A stretch of DNA of 64,000 nucleotides from a virus, in IMG/VR virus record IMGVR_UViG_3300031857_000094, positions 1 through 64,000 of that record; one strand, 5' to 3'. Every line of letters starts with the position of its first letter. Within the stretch, counting starts at the first letter, position 1. Shown piece after piece: positions 32,682 through 41,076 of the stretch. The notes under the pieces are model-generated. The model saw only the letters and a program-made list of their open reading frames with translations, had not been told where the DNA came from and did not search any database. The position numbers and the translations under genes were made by a program.

Positions 32682-35087
32682 TTAGGACACAGTAGCGTCA
32701 ACTGTATCGTATAGATTAATTGTGATATCACCAACTGGAGTGCTTTGCTCAGAAGACACTAAGTTATCTTGATAGTTCAAGATCAATACGCCAAATATTC
32801 CGTTGGCCGTAATCGTCGCGTTTTCTGCAACAACAGTCGTGATCGACTCTGATATTGAAGTATTAGCGATAAATGTAGCATCAGGAGTTTCAGTAGGAGT
32901 GATAGATTCTGAAGCAAACGTATTAGCAATAAATGTAGCATCAGGAGTTTCAACGGATGTAATTGATTCCGTGATGTTTGTATTAGCAGTGAATGTTGCG
33001 GTGTGTGTTGCATCAGTCGAAACAGAATCAGTTACGCTCATACCGTAATTGTATTCTGCTGTCGCTGTTTCTGTTACCGCCGCCGTAATAGGCTCTCTCA
33101 CTACGCCGCGAGCAACGCTTGGCGCTTCGTCGATAACTGTGATATTTACATTCGCAGTCGAGCTAATAACGTAATCACCGAACAACTTGACGCCCGCTGG
33201 ATGAACGAGAGCCTTAATGATATCACGATACTTACTCAGCATCTGATTGACGCGAATAACGTATGAAAACTCTTGATAGTAGAAGTTATCTTGCAGCTTA
33301 TTGTTCCAGCTCAGGAAACCTTTAGTGTCGATATAACGACCTGGGAACGAAACGAAACCAGATGGTCTGGCTGTTCCAAAACCTGAGTATGTTTTCTTGC
33401 GATTCAGAGATCTATTGCTCGATGCTCCATTCGCGAAAGAGCTGCTTAAAGTTTGAATGATTGCCGCATTAGACTGCGTCAAGTTAAAGATTGTAGCATC
33501 TTCATACTTGTTAAAGTTTGAGCCAGAAGTTGTGACGCGGATTTTCGAAATTGAACCAGGCGCATTATCTGCTACAACAACTGCATTGTTACCGTGGAAA
33601 TTGCCATATCCATCTGATAGATTCAATCTTCTAATGAAATCATCTACGATTGTAATCGTAGGTAGCGAAGTGCTGTATCCCTTACCTGGATTAATAAGAG
33701 TGATTGCGTTGATTGAATAGAGCGATGTGGTACTGAATGTAAGAGCACTGACTAGTCTCGTGCTAACATTCGCAGCAGCCAAACGAATGTATGCGTTTGC
33801 GCCTGTTACATTTTGGAATGGTGTTTGCGTAGAAACGAACGAATTCGCACTAGTGATGGAATGAACGCGGGCAGTATTAGCTACGCCAAAAATGCGAACG
33901 ATATCACCAACTTGCAACTGCGAAGTAAAGTTTGTTCCAATTCCTGAAATAGTATTGGAAACACTCGATGTTGCAACAGTTCCTGTTAGTTTAGTTGCAA
34001 TTCTAGCTGTATTCGCTCCGCGACGAACAAAGAAAGATGGCGTATCAAGGCGCACATCTTTCATTGGGCCAATGAGATCTGTATTGATCGAAAGACCTGC
34101 AATAGGTTGAGATGTATATGATTCAACCTTTGCTTCGAATCCCGACCCGTTGCCGCCACTTACGAAAAGTCTAGTATTTTCTCTTGTGTATCCAGAACCA
34201 GCTTTCGTGAGTCTAACAGTGACTGCGCTTTTATTGGTAACTTCTGTGATAACGCCAGTCGCGTTTTCAGTAGAGCCAGCGCCGCTGATTTCTACGCTAT
34301 CTCCTAAGTTATGAAATGCACCACCGTCGGTTACATCAATTCCGACGATAGATCCAACTTGAGAGCTGACTGTCGTGAACTCACTAGTATTATCTGCGTT
34401 GATTACTCGTTCGCCATCGTTAAATGTTCCCACTATGTTACGAACAGTCATATCATAAACGAGAAGACCGAGAGCTTCTGTAGCGATAATATCTTCTACG
34501 AATGCAGTGGCTCCAGAAGTTACGCCACGAATGCGCTTACCTTGTAGCGTTCTTGGATTAATGTTAGACGGAGAGCCAACGCGAAGACGAGTTTCCTGTA
34601 CCCAACGTCCGTCAGACGCGCGAAGGATATCGTCGCCAGGATAATAAAAATCAATTTCTTGACCGAAGAGCGCACGGAAAAGGAAACGATATGACTCTTG
34701 CGAACCACGAGTACGATAGAACTCGCGGATGTGTTTAGTCAGCAGACGCTTATTAGCCAAAACGTCTTTAGGAATGTTGATCATAAACTGTTTGCGGAAA
34801 TATTCTACAAACGAATCAATAGTTCTGTCGATGTCTTGATTGTCGCGAATCGCACGAGCGGCATTGATTGCTTTTCCGCTCTGCTCCATATACTCGAAGT
34901 ATGCCTTCATGAAGGCAACGAACTGAGGTCCTTCTTCTCGAATGAACCCAGGTAGCTGAGTTTCAATTTGAGAAGATATCTTTTTCAAAATTTCTTCAGC
35001 ACCCACGATTGCTTTAGCATCAGTATTTGCGTCTGACGCATCACTGGTGGTAATAGATTCTGTGATACTATCTGTAAATGTAGTCAT
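32682..35087 (-). CDS. gp7: Baseplate wedge protein, gp7-like
   Basis: This 801-residue protein (T4 gp7 is 1032) has LPGFIREEGPQFVAFMKAYF near residue 45, a helical stretch with RLLTKHIREFYRTRGSQESY near 115 and FRALFGQEIDFYYPGDDILR near 140, a strongly conserved set in aquatic T4-like baseplates. It carries the GIGTNFTSQLQVGDIVRIFG beta unit also seen in the gp8-like protein. The C-terminal 130 residues contain near-identical repeats built on DATFIANT-SESIT (about 690-770). The gp7 label comes from its place between gp6 and gp8. It overlaps gp6 by one base. Confidence 0.75.
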   Translation of the reverse strand: MTTFTDSITESITTSDASDANTDAKAIVGAEEILKKISSQIETQLPGFIREEGPQFVAFMKAYFEYMEQSGKAINAARAIRDNQDIDRTIDSFVEYFRKQFMINIPKDVLANKRLLTKHIREFYRTRGSQESYRFLFRALFGQEIDFYYPGDDILRASDGRWVQETRLRVGSPSNINPRTLQGKRIRGVTSGATAFVEDIIATEALGLLVYDMTVRNIVGTFNDGERVINADNTSEFTTVSSQVGSIVGIDVTDGGAFHNLGDSVEISGAGSTENATGVITEVTNKSAVTVRLTKAGSGYTRENTRLFVSGGNGSGFEAKVESYTSQPIAGLSINTDLIGPMKDVRLDTPSFFVRRGANTARIATKLTGTVATSSVSNTISGIGTNFTSQLQVGDIVRIFGVANTARVHSITSANSFVSTQTPFQNVTGANAYIRLAAANVSTRLVSALTFSTTSLYSINAITLINPGKGYSTSLPTITIVDDFIRRLNLSDGYGNFHGNNAVVVADNAPGSISKIRVTTSGSNFNKYEDATIFNLTQSNAAIIQTLSSSFANGASSNRSLNRKKTYSGFGTARPSGFVSFPGRYIDTKGFLSWNNKLQDNFYYQEFSYVIRVNQMLSKYRDIIKALVHPAGVKLFGDYVISSTANVNITVIDEAPSVARGVVREPITAAVTETATAEYNYGMSVTDSVSTDATHTATFTANTNITESITSVETPDATFIANTFASESITPTETPDATFIANTSISESITTVVAENATITANGIFGVLILNYQDNLVSSEQSTPVGDITINLYDTVDATVS

Positions 35088-36979
35088 TAGAAGCTATACA
35101 ACCTGATTGATGGTGTTTGAATAGTAGCTGTTTGTCCGATAGTTTCAATATTCGAAGCTGTAGCCACAGTTCGATTAGTCTTATCGTCAACGATATCAAC
35201 ACGGGTTTGAGAAATCAACAAGATCTGATTTCTAACAGGACTGATGTTTGGTGAAATTGGCGAAACGAAAACAGAAACGCCAGATCCGCTGTATGCGGAT
35301 GGAAGGAACGAACTGATGTTCACTATTCCAGCTTCATACTCAATAGTTCCTGCCGAGAAGTTAGTATAAACTCTACCAAGGCGCCCAGCGCCAGAGCGAT
35401 AGTATGTTCTTAGTGTGCCAAATCCGTTGTCATCAAAAAACGACTCTTGATCCTGATAAGTGAACGACGATGAAGTTATAGATCCATATCCTGGATGGCG
35501 CGCAACTCCGCTAATCAGTTCTGGAGTACCTAGTCTCTGAATGCCATTGTTGAAGTTGATTGTATAGTTGCTAGAAATCGCTAGATTAGGAACGAACTGT
35601 TTTCTTAAACGAATATTAGCGTTGGTTGTTCTGATAGACTCATCTGTTCCGTCAACATAGTCAAGGAAACGTGAGTATCTAAAGCTCTTATTGAATGTCG
35701 ATAGATTCGTAGATTCAAACTGAATAACACGAGCTGCAACAGCACTAGCCAATTCGCCAGGAGTCAGCGTCGTAAGTGTTGGATCGTATCTGACTGTTAC
35801 TTCTGGAACGATGTAGAGATAGACTGGATCAACGACTTCGATGTCGATTGACTGCACGTTGTATTTACGAACAGCATTAACGATTTCTTGTTTTCTGTTT
35901 TGTGAAAATACAGTTGACGTTTTTGGCTTGGCAGATACAAACACTTTACCATAGATAGGCGGATCGTTTTCTTCGCCACCCCAAACAGAAATAGCTTGAA
36001 TGTCTGGATTTTGTTTCAGAAGGATACGCTCATAATCCTCAGATGTTACTGTGCGATTTTGTGTTTCATAGATACGCGGAGCATTAAATCTGACTGATTC
36101 AATATCTTCGATAGAAGCACCACCAGAAGATCTTCCGATTGGAACTACAGTGATTCCGCTTTGTCCATTGATAGTCGTGTTAACGAGATTGAATGTGTTC
36201 GCGCCATTAGGAGCAGATCCGTTGCATACGCGATACGAAACTGTAATGATAGAAGATGTCGTTGGCTGTTTACCAAGCACATTATCGCCAAATGAAATCT
36301 TATATTTTTTCTGACGATCAGCTTCAATAAAGAAAACTTGAGACGAAGAGTTGGTAGTCATCAAGTCGTCAGCAGGAATATACGTTTGAACGTTTCCGCT
36401 GGCTGTAACTGAAACAGTGATACTTGTTGTATCTACATTTTCGTTAGGAAGAACAAATGATTGATTAGCAGTTCTGTTATAAACGAAACGATGTGTAAGT
36501 GGTGTTCCCTCTTTGATTTCAACGTATCCAGCAAATCCACCAGCACTATTGGCTGTAATTGTATATGTTTGTGGTGTTACGAACACATAGCTCGTTCCAT
36601 TGACAGTCGTAGTGAACTGTGTGTTTTTAGGAACTTGAAGAGAAAGTAATGAAGAGTTAGCTGTAGTTGCAGTAAAAATCAGCTGAACGTTTGCTGTAGA
36701 GCTACGAGCAGAAGTTGGCATATAGCCAAGAGACTTGGCATGAGACACAACGCTATCATACAGCTGAGCTGTATCGATGAATCCCTCGTTCGTAGCCATA
36801 TTCGTATAGAATGCGTTCAGATATGTGTTATACGCAAGCACATCGAGCAACGTACCAAGCGCTGAATCGCTGAAGTCATAGTCAGTAAACTCTGGCTTAG
36901 ATGCGATATAGTTTCGCAGATTCGAACGAATAGAATCGAAGTCTAATCCAGTTACTACAAGATCGGTAGTCGTTGCCAT
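35087..36979 (-). CDS. gp6: Baseplate wedge protein gp6
   Basis: This 630-residue protein (T4 gp6 is 660) forms the inner ring that joins wedges around the hub. Characteristic segments are FDSIRSNLRNYIASKPEFTD, DFSDSALGTLLDVLAYNTYL and SHAKSLGYMPTSARSS in the first 110 residues, and VTSEDYERILLKQNPDIQAI near 320, shared with the J-type baseplate family. It overlaps gp25 upstream and the gp7-like gene downstream by one base each. Confidence 0.94.
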   Translation of the reverse strand: MATTTDLVVTGLDFDSIRSNLRNYIASKPEFTDYDFSDSALGTLLDVLAYNTYLNAFYTNMATNEGFIDTAQLYDSVVSHAKSLGYMPTSARSSTANVQLIFTATTANSSLLSLQVPKNTQFTTTVNGTSYVFVTPQTYTITANSAGGFAGYVEIKEGTPLTHRFVYNRTANQSFVLPNENVDTTSITVSVTASGNVQTYIPADDLMTTNSSSQVFFIEADRQKKYKISFGDNVLGKQPTTSSIITVSYRVCNGSAPNGANTFNLVNTTINGQSGITVVPIGRSSGGASIEDIESVRFNAPRIYETQNRTVTSEDYERILLKQNPDIQAISVWGGEENDPPIYGKVFVSAKPKTSTVFSQNRKQEIVNAVRKYNVQSIDIEVVDPVYLYIVPEVTVRYDPTLTTLTPGELASAVAARVIQFESTNLSTFNKSFRYSRFLDYVDGTDESIRTTNANIRLRKQFVPNLAISSNYTINFNNGIQRLGTPELISGVARHPGYGSITSSSFTYQDQESFFDDNGFGTLRTYYRSGAGRLGRVYTNFSAGTIEYEAGIVNISSFLPSAYSGSGVSVFVSPISPNISPVRNQILLISQTRVDIVDDKTNRTVATASNIETIGQTATIQTPSIRLYSF

Positions 36980-37407
36980 TAGCGGACCTTATTGAGATTG
37001 ATGTCTAGTGTTAGTTGATTCAGAGTCGTGACGTTTCGGAATCTAATCGTAACATACAACTCGTTACTATCACGATTTTCAGTAACGGTTACAGGTTTCG
37101 ACTCTCCGCTAATATCAGCTCTAGGCTCAAAGTTTTCGATCGCGTTAACAATCAAGTTCTCAAAGTCGCTAGCCGCGATATCATCAAAGTTCTCGAACAG
37201 CCTAGAGCGAATATTTCCACCATAGTTCGGAAGAAACGGACGCTCGTAAGTATTAGTCAGAATCAAATTCTTCAAGGCCTGCTTTACAGCATCATCATCT
37301 TTTTTAATCAGCAGCTTTCCCGTCGATGGATGACGACGAAACTGAAGATCAAAATCACGGAACGTGATCTTTTTGAGTGAAGCTGGTAGCGGTCTTTTGT
37401 TATTCAT
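36979..37407 (-). CDS. gp25: Baseplate wedge protein gp25
   Basis: This 142-residue protein (T4 gp25 is 132) belongs to the gp25/W family at the heart of every contractile baseplate. It contains FRDFDLQFRRHPSTGKLL, LTNTYERPFLPNYGGNIRS and ENFEPRADISG. Despite the older lysozyme name, the family is structural. A late box (37424-37431) lies 17 bases upstream, and it overlaps gp6 by one base. Confidence 0.95.
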   Translation of the reverse strand: MNNKRPLPASLKKITFRDFDLQFRRHPSTGKLLIKKDDDAVKQALKNLILTNTYERPFLPNYGGNIRSRLFENFDDIAASDFENLIVNAIENFEPRADISGESKPVTVTENRDSNELYVTIRFRNVTTLNQLTLDINLNKVR

Positions 37408-37423
37408 TGCTTTCCCTTTTCGT

Positions 37424-37431
37424 TATTTATT
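37424..37431 (-). promoter_or_regulatory. Late promoter box for gp25-gp6-gp7
   Basis: The minus strand reads AATAAATA in the GAATAAATA context shared with gp13 and the curli block. It is 17 bases before the gp25 ATG, in a 77-base gap that also holds an opposite-facing sigma70-like promoter. Confidence 0.68.
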
Positions 37432-37444
37432 CAGGAAAAAAGTC

Positions 37445-37473
37445 TTGACAATATAACCAAAGACCATTATAAT
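37445..37473 (+). promoter_or_regulatory. Consensus sigma70-like promoter pointing antisense
   Basis: The plus strand has TTGACA at 37445-37450, exactly 17 bases, then TATAAT at 37468-37473, a perfect consensus. Transcription would start near 37480 and run into the minus-strand 471-residue structural gene. No plausible plus-strand gene follows for kilobases, so the product would be an antisense or non-coding RNA. Confidence 0.7.
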
Positions 37474-37484
37474 AAGAACTGTGT

Positions 37485-38900
37485 TCAGGCGGTCGTAATA
37501 GCTGTATTCGCTCTTGCTGCTTCGATAGCTTCGTCTTCCTCAATAATAGCCAACGCTTCTAGAACTGGAGTTGTAGGCTTGATTCGTGGATGCTTCTTAA
37601 CTAGATCCTGATATGAATACTTAGTGAGCTTGCTATAGTCAACTTGACTCAATAGCTCCTGAGTTTCCTTTTCGATCTTAGCACTGATTTCCAATCTTCT
37701 CTTTTCCTGCAACTGAGTTGTAGTATTACGACCGTATCCACCTGAACCCCAGTTAACTGTATTAGCATTACCATTTAGCTTTTGATTGTAGGAAGTTTTA
37801 GCAGCAGAGTCAGCTGTAAGATTCGTTTGCGGCGCGATAGTAGAACGGATTCCCATGAACTGTGACAAAGGCTGCTTGAGTGTAGCCATAGCAGATCCAG
37901 CAGCAGCTTCTGCGAACAGATTTTTAAGTTGCACTGGCGGCTTTGGTTTAGGAGGATTAGCTGTTTTCAGCGGCTTCATTGCGTCAAGAACTGGTGTGAT
38001 ACCTGGAGCGGATAGCATCTTAATCGCTCCTCCAGCCATAACCATATTAGGAACCATGCTCTTAATGTTAAATCCCTTACCCCCAAGCGCACCAGCGATT
38101 GCTCCAGCCACCATATTAGATGCTAGTTTGTTTACGTTGATCATCGGGAATGTGCGAGCGATGTATGCAGCTTGAGCCGCAAACGCAGCTGCATTACCTG
38201 CAACAGCAGCAAGATTCGCGACTTCGGACTGTAGATTAACAGCTTTAGCAAGCTCTCCTACACCAGGAATGTCGGATAGGAAATTACCTTTAACTGCTGC
38301 GAAGATAAGTGACGCTGGTCCTTTGACGGCTACATCAAGCAACGTTTTAACTGCTACGATTTGATTTACGATATTGGCTGCTCCACCAACATTAAATGGA
38401 AGCTGCTTGGTTACGTTTCCGATAACAGCTTTAACTGCTTGAACTGGCGCATCTAATCCAGGCGGAAGGAAGTTACTAGCTAGACCAGCGACTGCTCCTA
38501 CAGCTCCGCCCGCAAGAGCACCTTTAATTGCGCTTTCAATTTGATTTTTTGATGTGTATTGGGGCCCGCAGAAGGGATCATTAACAGCAGCCAATGCACC
38601 ATACAGCGCTCCACCAATCGCTCCACCCAACACGCCATCAACGTCTCCTGTGAGAGCTGCTATTAGGCTTGGATCCATTTGATACACTGGAGGAACAAAT
38701 CCTAACGGATCACTCAGCATAAGTGAAACGTTGCGTGTATCTACCAGATCGACGTAGCCGCGTGACAAATCGTCCAACTGATCTACAATAAGATCAAGCC
38801 CAGTATACTGAACTTGTTTACCACATAAAACGAATACGTCTCCTGGAACAACATTAGGATAACGCATTCTTAGTCGAGTGTCAATCTGTAGCTGATCCAT
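37485..38900 (-). CDS. Ala/Gly-rich virion-associated protein, 471 residues
   Basis: I do not recognise the full protein. The N-terminal 60 residues (NVVPGDVFVLCGKQVQYTGL) look like a small beta domain that docks to other baseplate parts. The centre has several glycine-zipper segments (GALAGGAVGAVAGLASNF, AGAIAGALGG) that could insert in membranes or pack as helices. The C-terminal 90 residues are charged and helical. It lies between the gp5-type spike genes and gp25, in the baseplate operon, so a hub or ejection-associated role is likely. The gene faces the antisense promoter at 37445-37473. Confidence 0.65.
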   Translation of the reverse strand: MDQLQIDTRLRMRYPNVVPGDVFVLCGKQVQYTGLDLIVDQLDDLSRGYVDLVDTRNVSLMLSDPLGFVPPVYQMDPSLIAALTGDVDGVLGGAIGGALYGALAAVNDPFCGPQYTSKNQIESAIKGALAGGAVGAVAGLASNFLPPGLDAPVQAVKAVIGNVTKQLPFNVGGAANIVNQIVAVKTLLDVAVKGPASLIFAAVKGNFLSDIPGVGELAKAVNLQSEVANLAAVAGNAAAFAAQAAYIARTFPMINVNKLASNMVAGAIAGALGGKGFNIKSMVPNMVMAGGAIKMLSAPGITPVLDAMKPLKTANPPKPKPPVQLKNLFAEAAAGSAMATLKQPLSQFMGIRSTIAPQTNLTADSAAKTSYNQKLNGNANTVNWGSGGYGRNTTTQLQEKRRLEISAKIEKETQELLSQVDYSKLTKYSYQDLVKKHPRIKPTTPVLEALAIIEEDEAIEAARANTAITTA

Positions 38901-38906
38901 GTTATC

Positions 38907-38975
38907 CTAAAATTGTGCAGGTGTAATCGGTTTGATTGGTTGATTTATTGGTTCTTCTTTCTTTTCGTCAGACAT
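38907..38975 (-). CDS. 22-residue micro-ORF with a strong ribosome site
   Basis: An ATG at 38975 preceded by AAGGAG (spacing 7) opens a 22-codon frame rich in Lys, Glu, Pro and Ile (begins MSDEKKEEPI, ends PITPAQF). It sits in the 92-base gap between the gp5-type spike gene and the 471-residue gene, and its stop is six bases before the next ATG. The Shine-Dalgarno is one of the best in the operon, which argues for real translation. It may be a peptide or a coupling leader. Confidence 0.5.
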   Translation of the reverse strand: MSDEKKEEPINQPIKPITPAQF

Positions 38976-38992
38976 AATTAATCTCCTTATTT

Positions 38993-39883
38993 TTATGATG
39001 GATAAAATCCACCTATGCCAGGGATAAGTCCAGCAGTATCGATCTTAGAACCATCATCCGTTTCAACGAGTAATTTACCGCCAGCGCCAATACGAACGTC
39101 GTGATCTTTCGAAAAGATGCCAGCTTTGTATCCTGAAGCGGCCATCAAGGCTCCGCCACTACCACTGCTTATGATATTAATAGCATATTCATCTCGAATA
39201 AATGTTCCTAATTTAGCGTTTGACTGTATCTGTGATTCTGACTTTAAACTCATAATATCAGCAGAAGCGATACCCATCTGACCCCCAGAGCCAAATCCCA
39301 TACCGCCTGCCGATACAACTTGATGCTCGCCACCAGTGAGCGTTGCGTTATGTGAAGCTACGATCTGTGTGTTTTCGCCACCAATCGTTTGTTTATTATC
39401 CGATCCAACAGACTCCGTATTATTTCCACCAGTAATTGTTTCACGATCGCCAGATGTACGATGCGAAGTCTTACCGTTGACTTGAACGCGCTGATCACCA
39501 CCAAACTCCATGATATTTTTGCCAGCAGCTTTTACCTTAAAGTCCCCGTGAGTAACGATCTCGTAATCACCGCGAACTTCATGTTTCAATTTTCCTGTAA
39601 CGTGCATGCAAACGTCACCAGCAATAATTACGCTGAAGTTTCCAGTAACAACTTGATCTATACCTTTATTGAAGATCTGTTGTTCTTTTCCTTCTACCTT
39701 CGTAATTCTAACGCCGTCATCTTTAATTTCAATGCGCGTTCCTGAAGCGTGACGAATATTAATACGCCTATCACCAGGCGTGTTATCGTATTCGACCATG
39801 TGACCAGCTTCTGTGGTTACAACATGATTTCCTAGATATTGGGATTTTTTCCCGCCTGGATCTTCTTCGTTAATTTTTGCCAT
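38993..39883 (-). CDS. Baseplate spike protein, gp5 C-terminal beta-helix type
   Basis: This 296-residue protein starts MAKINEEDPGGKKSQYLGNH and has a stretch of short repeats (VTGNFSVIIAGDVCMHVTGK, then VRGDYEIVTHGDFKVKAAGK) that build the triple-stranded beta-helix needle of gp5/VgrG spikes. The segment GTRIEIKDDGVRITKVEGKE near residue 50 is typical of the helix entry. In T4 this needle, a lysozyme and an OB-fold form one gp5 chain. Here the needle is a separate gene and no lysozyme is fused. The OB-fold is at 40681-41076. Confidence 0.85.
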   Translation of the reverse strand: MAKINEEDPGGKKSQYLGNHVVTTEAGHMVEYDNTPGDRRINIRHASGTRIEIKDDGVRITKVEGKEQQIFNKGIDQVVTGNFSVIIAGDVCMHVTGKLKHEVRGDYEIVTHGDFKVKAAGKNIMEFGGDQRVQVNGKTSHRTSGDRETITGGNNTESVGSDNKQTIGGENTQIVASHNATLTGGEHQVVSAGGMGFGSGGQMGIASADIMSLKSESQIQSNAKLGTFIRDEYAINIISSGSGGALMAASGYKAGIFSKDHDVRIGAGGKLLVETDDGSKIDTAGLIPGIGGFYPS

Positions 39884-39896
39884 AATTTATCCTATC

Positions 39897-40679
39897 CTAT
39901 ACTAAACTACCAAATGTTGAGTTTGTAGGCAGATTATCAGTATTAACTCCTGTCGTGCCTACAACAGCGTCAGATAATGCTTGCGTTTCTTGCTGTGCCT
40001 TTTGTACATCGCCTAACAAATCTTGAGCTTGATCAGCTGATCCTAATGTCAAATCATATGTATCTTCTGCATCATCGCTTCCATCTGTAGCTCTAAACGC
40101 ATGTTTTCCTGGTGGCAATGCTGCATCTTTTACTTTTGTTTTTTGATCGCTCGTTGGTCTAGGATCTTCAGACCTTTCTTCATTACCAGCAGCAAGAAGC
40201 GTGGTTGATGATTGATCGTCGAGCGTAGGATGAACAGAGGGAAGTGGCGTTAGTCCATTCTTTCCGCCAAACAGCAGATTAATCGAGTTCATTAATAAAC
40301 TAAGTCTAGCATATCGCTGGCGCAAATTATATTGCTGCTGAGAAGCTGATTTTCTTGTAGGCGGCGCAGTAATAATAAGCTCATTGACTGTATCGTCAGA
40401 AGCAATGATTTGATTTGTTGCGATATCGTATACGATAGCCTCTACGTCATACGTTCCTGGATATAGCGGAGAGTCAAAACGCAGCTTCCACTCATTGGGC
40501 GTTTTCGTTTCGTCTAGTCCAAGATTACCTTCGAACAGTCGATATGGAACATAGTTCACATAGACTTCAATCGACTCCTTCGCTTTTCCAGGCGCACTGA
40601 AACGCTGGAACTCTACGGTCCCTGTGAGCGTGGGAGTAGTATTAGAAGTCGTAAGTTTCTTTACGGTTATTTTAGCCAT
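39897..40679 (-). CDS. Ig-like structural protein of the baseplate hub region
   Basis: This 260-residue protein has an N-terminal beta-sandwich of about 100 residues (TTSNTTPTLTGTVEFQRF, then SPLYPGTYDVEAIVYD), similar to bacterial Ig-like domains that bind ligands or decorate virions. The rest is helical and low-complexity (ADQAQDLLGDVQKAQQETQA). It lies between the gp5 OB-fold and gp5 needle genes, one base from the OB gene, so it probably sits on the spike or hub. Confidence 0.65.
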   Translation of the reverse strand: MAKITVKKLTTSNTTPTLTGTVEFQRFSAPGKAKESIEVYVNYVPYRLFEGNLGLDETKTPNEWKLRFDSPLYPGTYDVEAIVYDIATNQIIASDDTVNELIITAPPTRKSASQQQYNLRQRYARLSLLMNSINLLFGGKNGLTPLPSVHPTLDDQSSTTLLAAGNEERSEDPRPTSDQKTKVKDAALPPGKHAFRATDGSDDAEDTYDLTLGSADQAQDLLGDVQKAQQETQALSDAVVGTTGVNTDNLPTNSTFGSLV

Positions 40680-40680
40680 A

Positions 40681-41076
40681 TTACTTCTTTACGTTCGATC
40701 CAGATCCAGGCGCATTATCGCCAATATTCTTTTTCGTTTGAACATGTGGAAGCGATCCAATAATTACTGGAATCTGCTCGCCGTCATCATCCATAAAAAA
40801 TCCTACGACTTTACTGTTCTCGACTAATCCTGTAGGACTGCATCCCGTTCCGCTAATGCTTGCTGAAGTCGTTGGAGTCATAACATACGCCCAAGGAAGT
40901 TCTTTTGTTGGGAGTTTGCTTTTATCTTCCGTATGTCTTCCGTGAATGCGAATCTTTACGCGCCCAATCTTCAGCTCATCTTTCTCACCTGAGAACTGTC
41001 CTGTGCCACGATCTTCAACAGTGGCGATAAACCACTTCAAACCGCTCTGACCAACCATTGATTTGAATAGTGACAT
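40681..41076 (-). CDS. gp5: Baseplate hub gp5 OB-fold protein (no lysozyme domain)
   Basis: This 131-residue protein matches the N-terminal OB-fold of gp5: FIATVEDRGTGQF, KIGRVKIRIHGRHTED, LPWAYVMTPTTSAS and a late strand VVGFFMDDDGEQIPVIIGSL. T4 gp5 is 575 residues with OB-fold, lysozyme and needle; here the OB-fold stands alone. It overlaps the gp27-like gene by one base, matching the gp27-gp5 contact. The absent lysozyme appears to be replaced by domains in the 791-residue hub protein at 46757-49132. Confidence 0.86.
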   Translation of the reverse strand: MSLFKSMVGQSGLKWFIATVEDRGTGQFSGEKDELKIGRVKIRIHGRHTEDKSKLPTKELPWAYVMTPTTSASISGTGCSPTGLVENSKVVGFFMDDDGEQIPVIIGSLPHVQTKKNIGDNAPGSGSNVKK

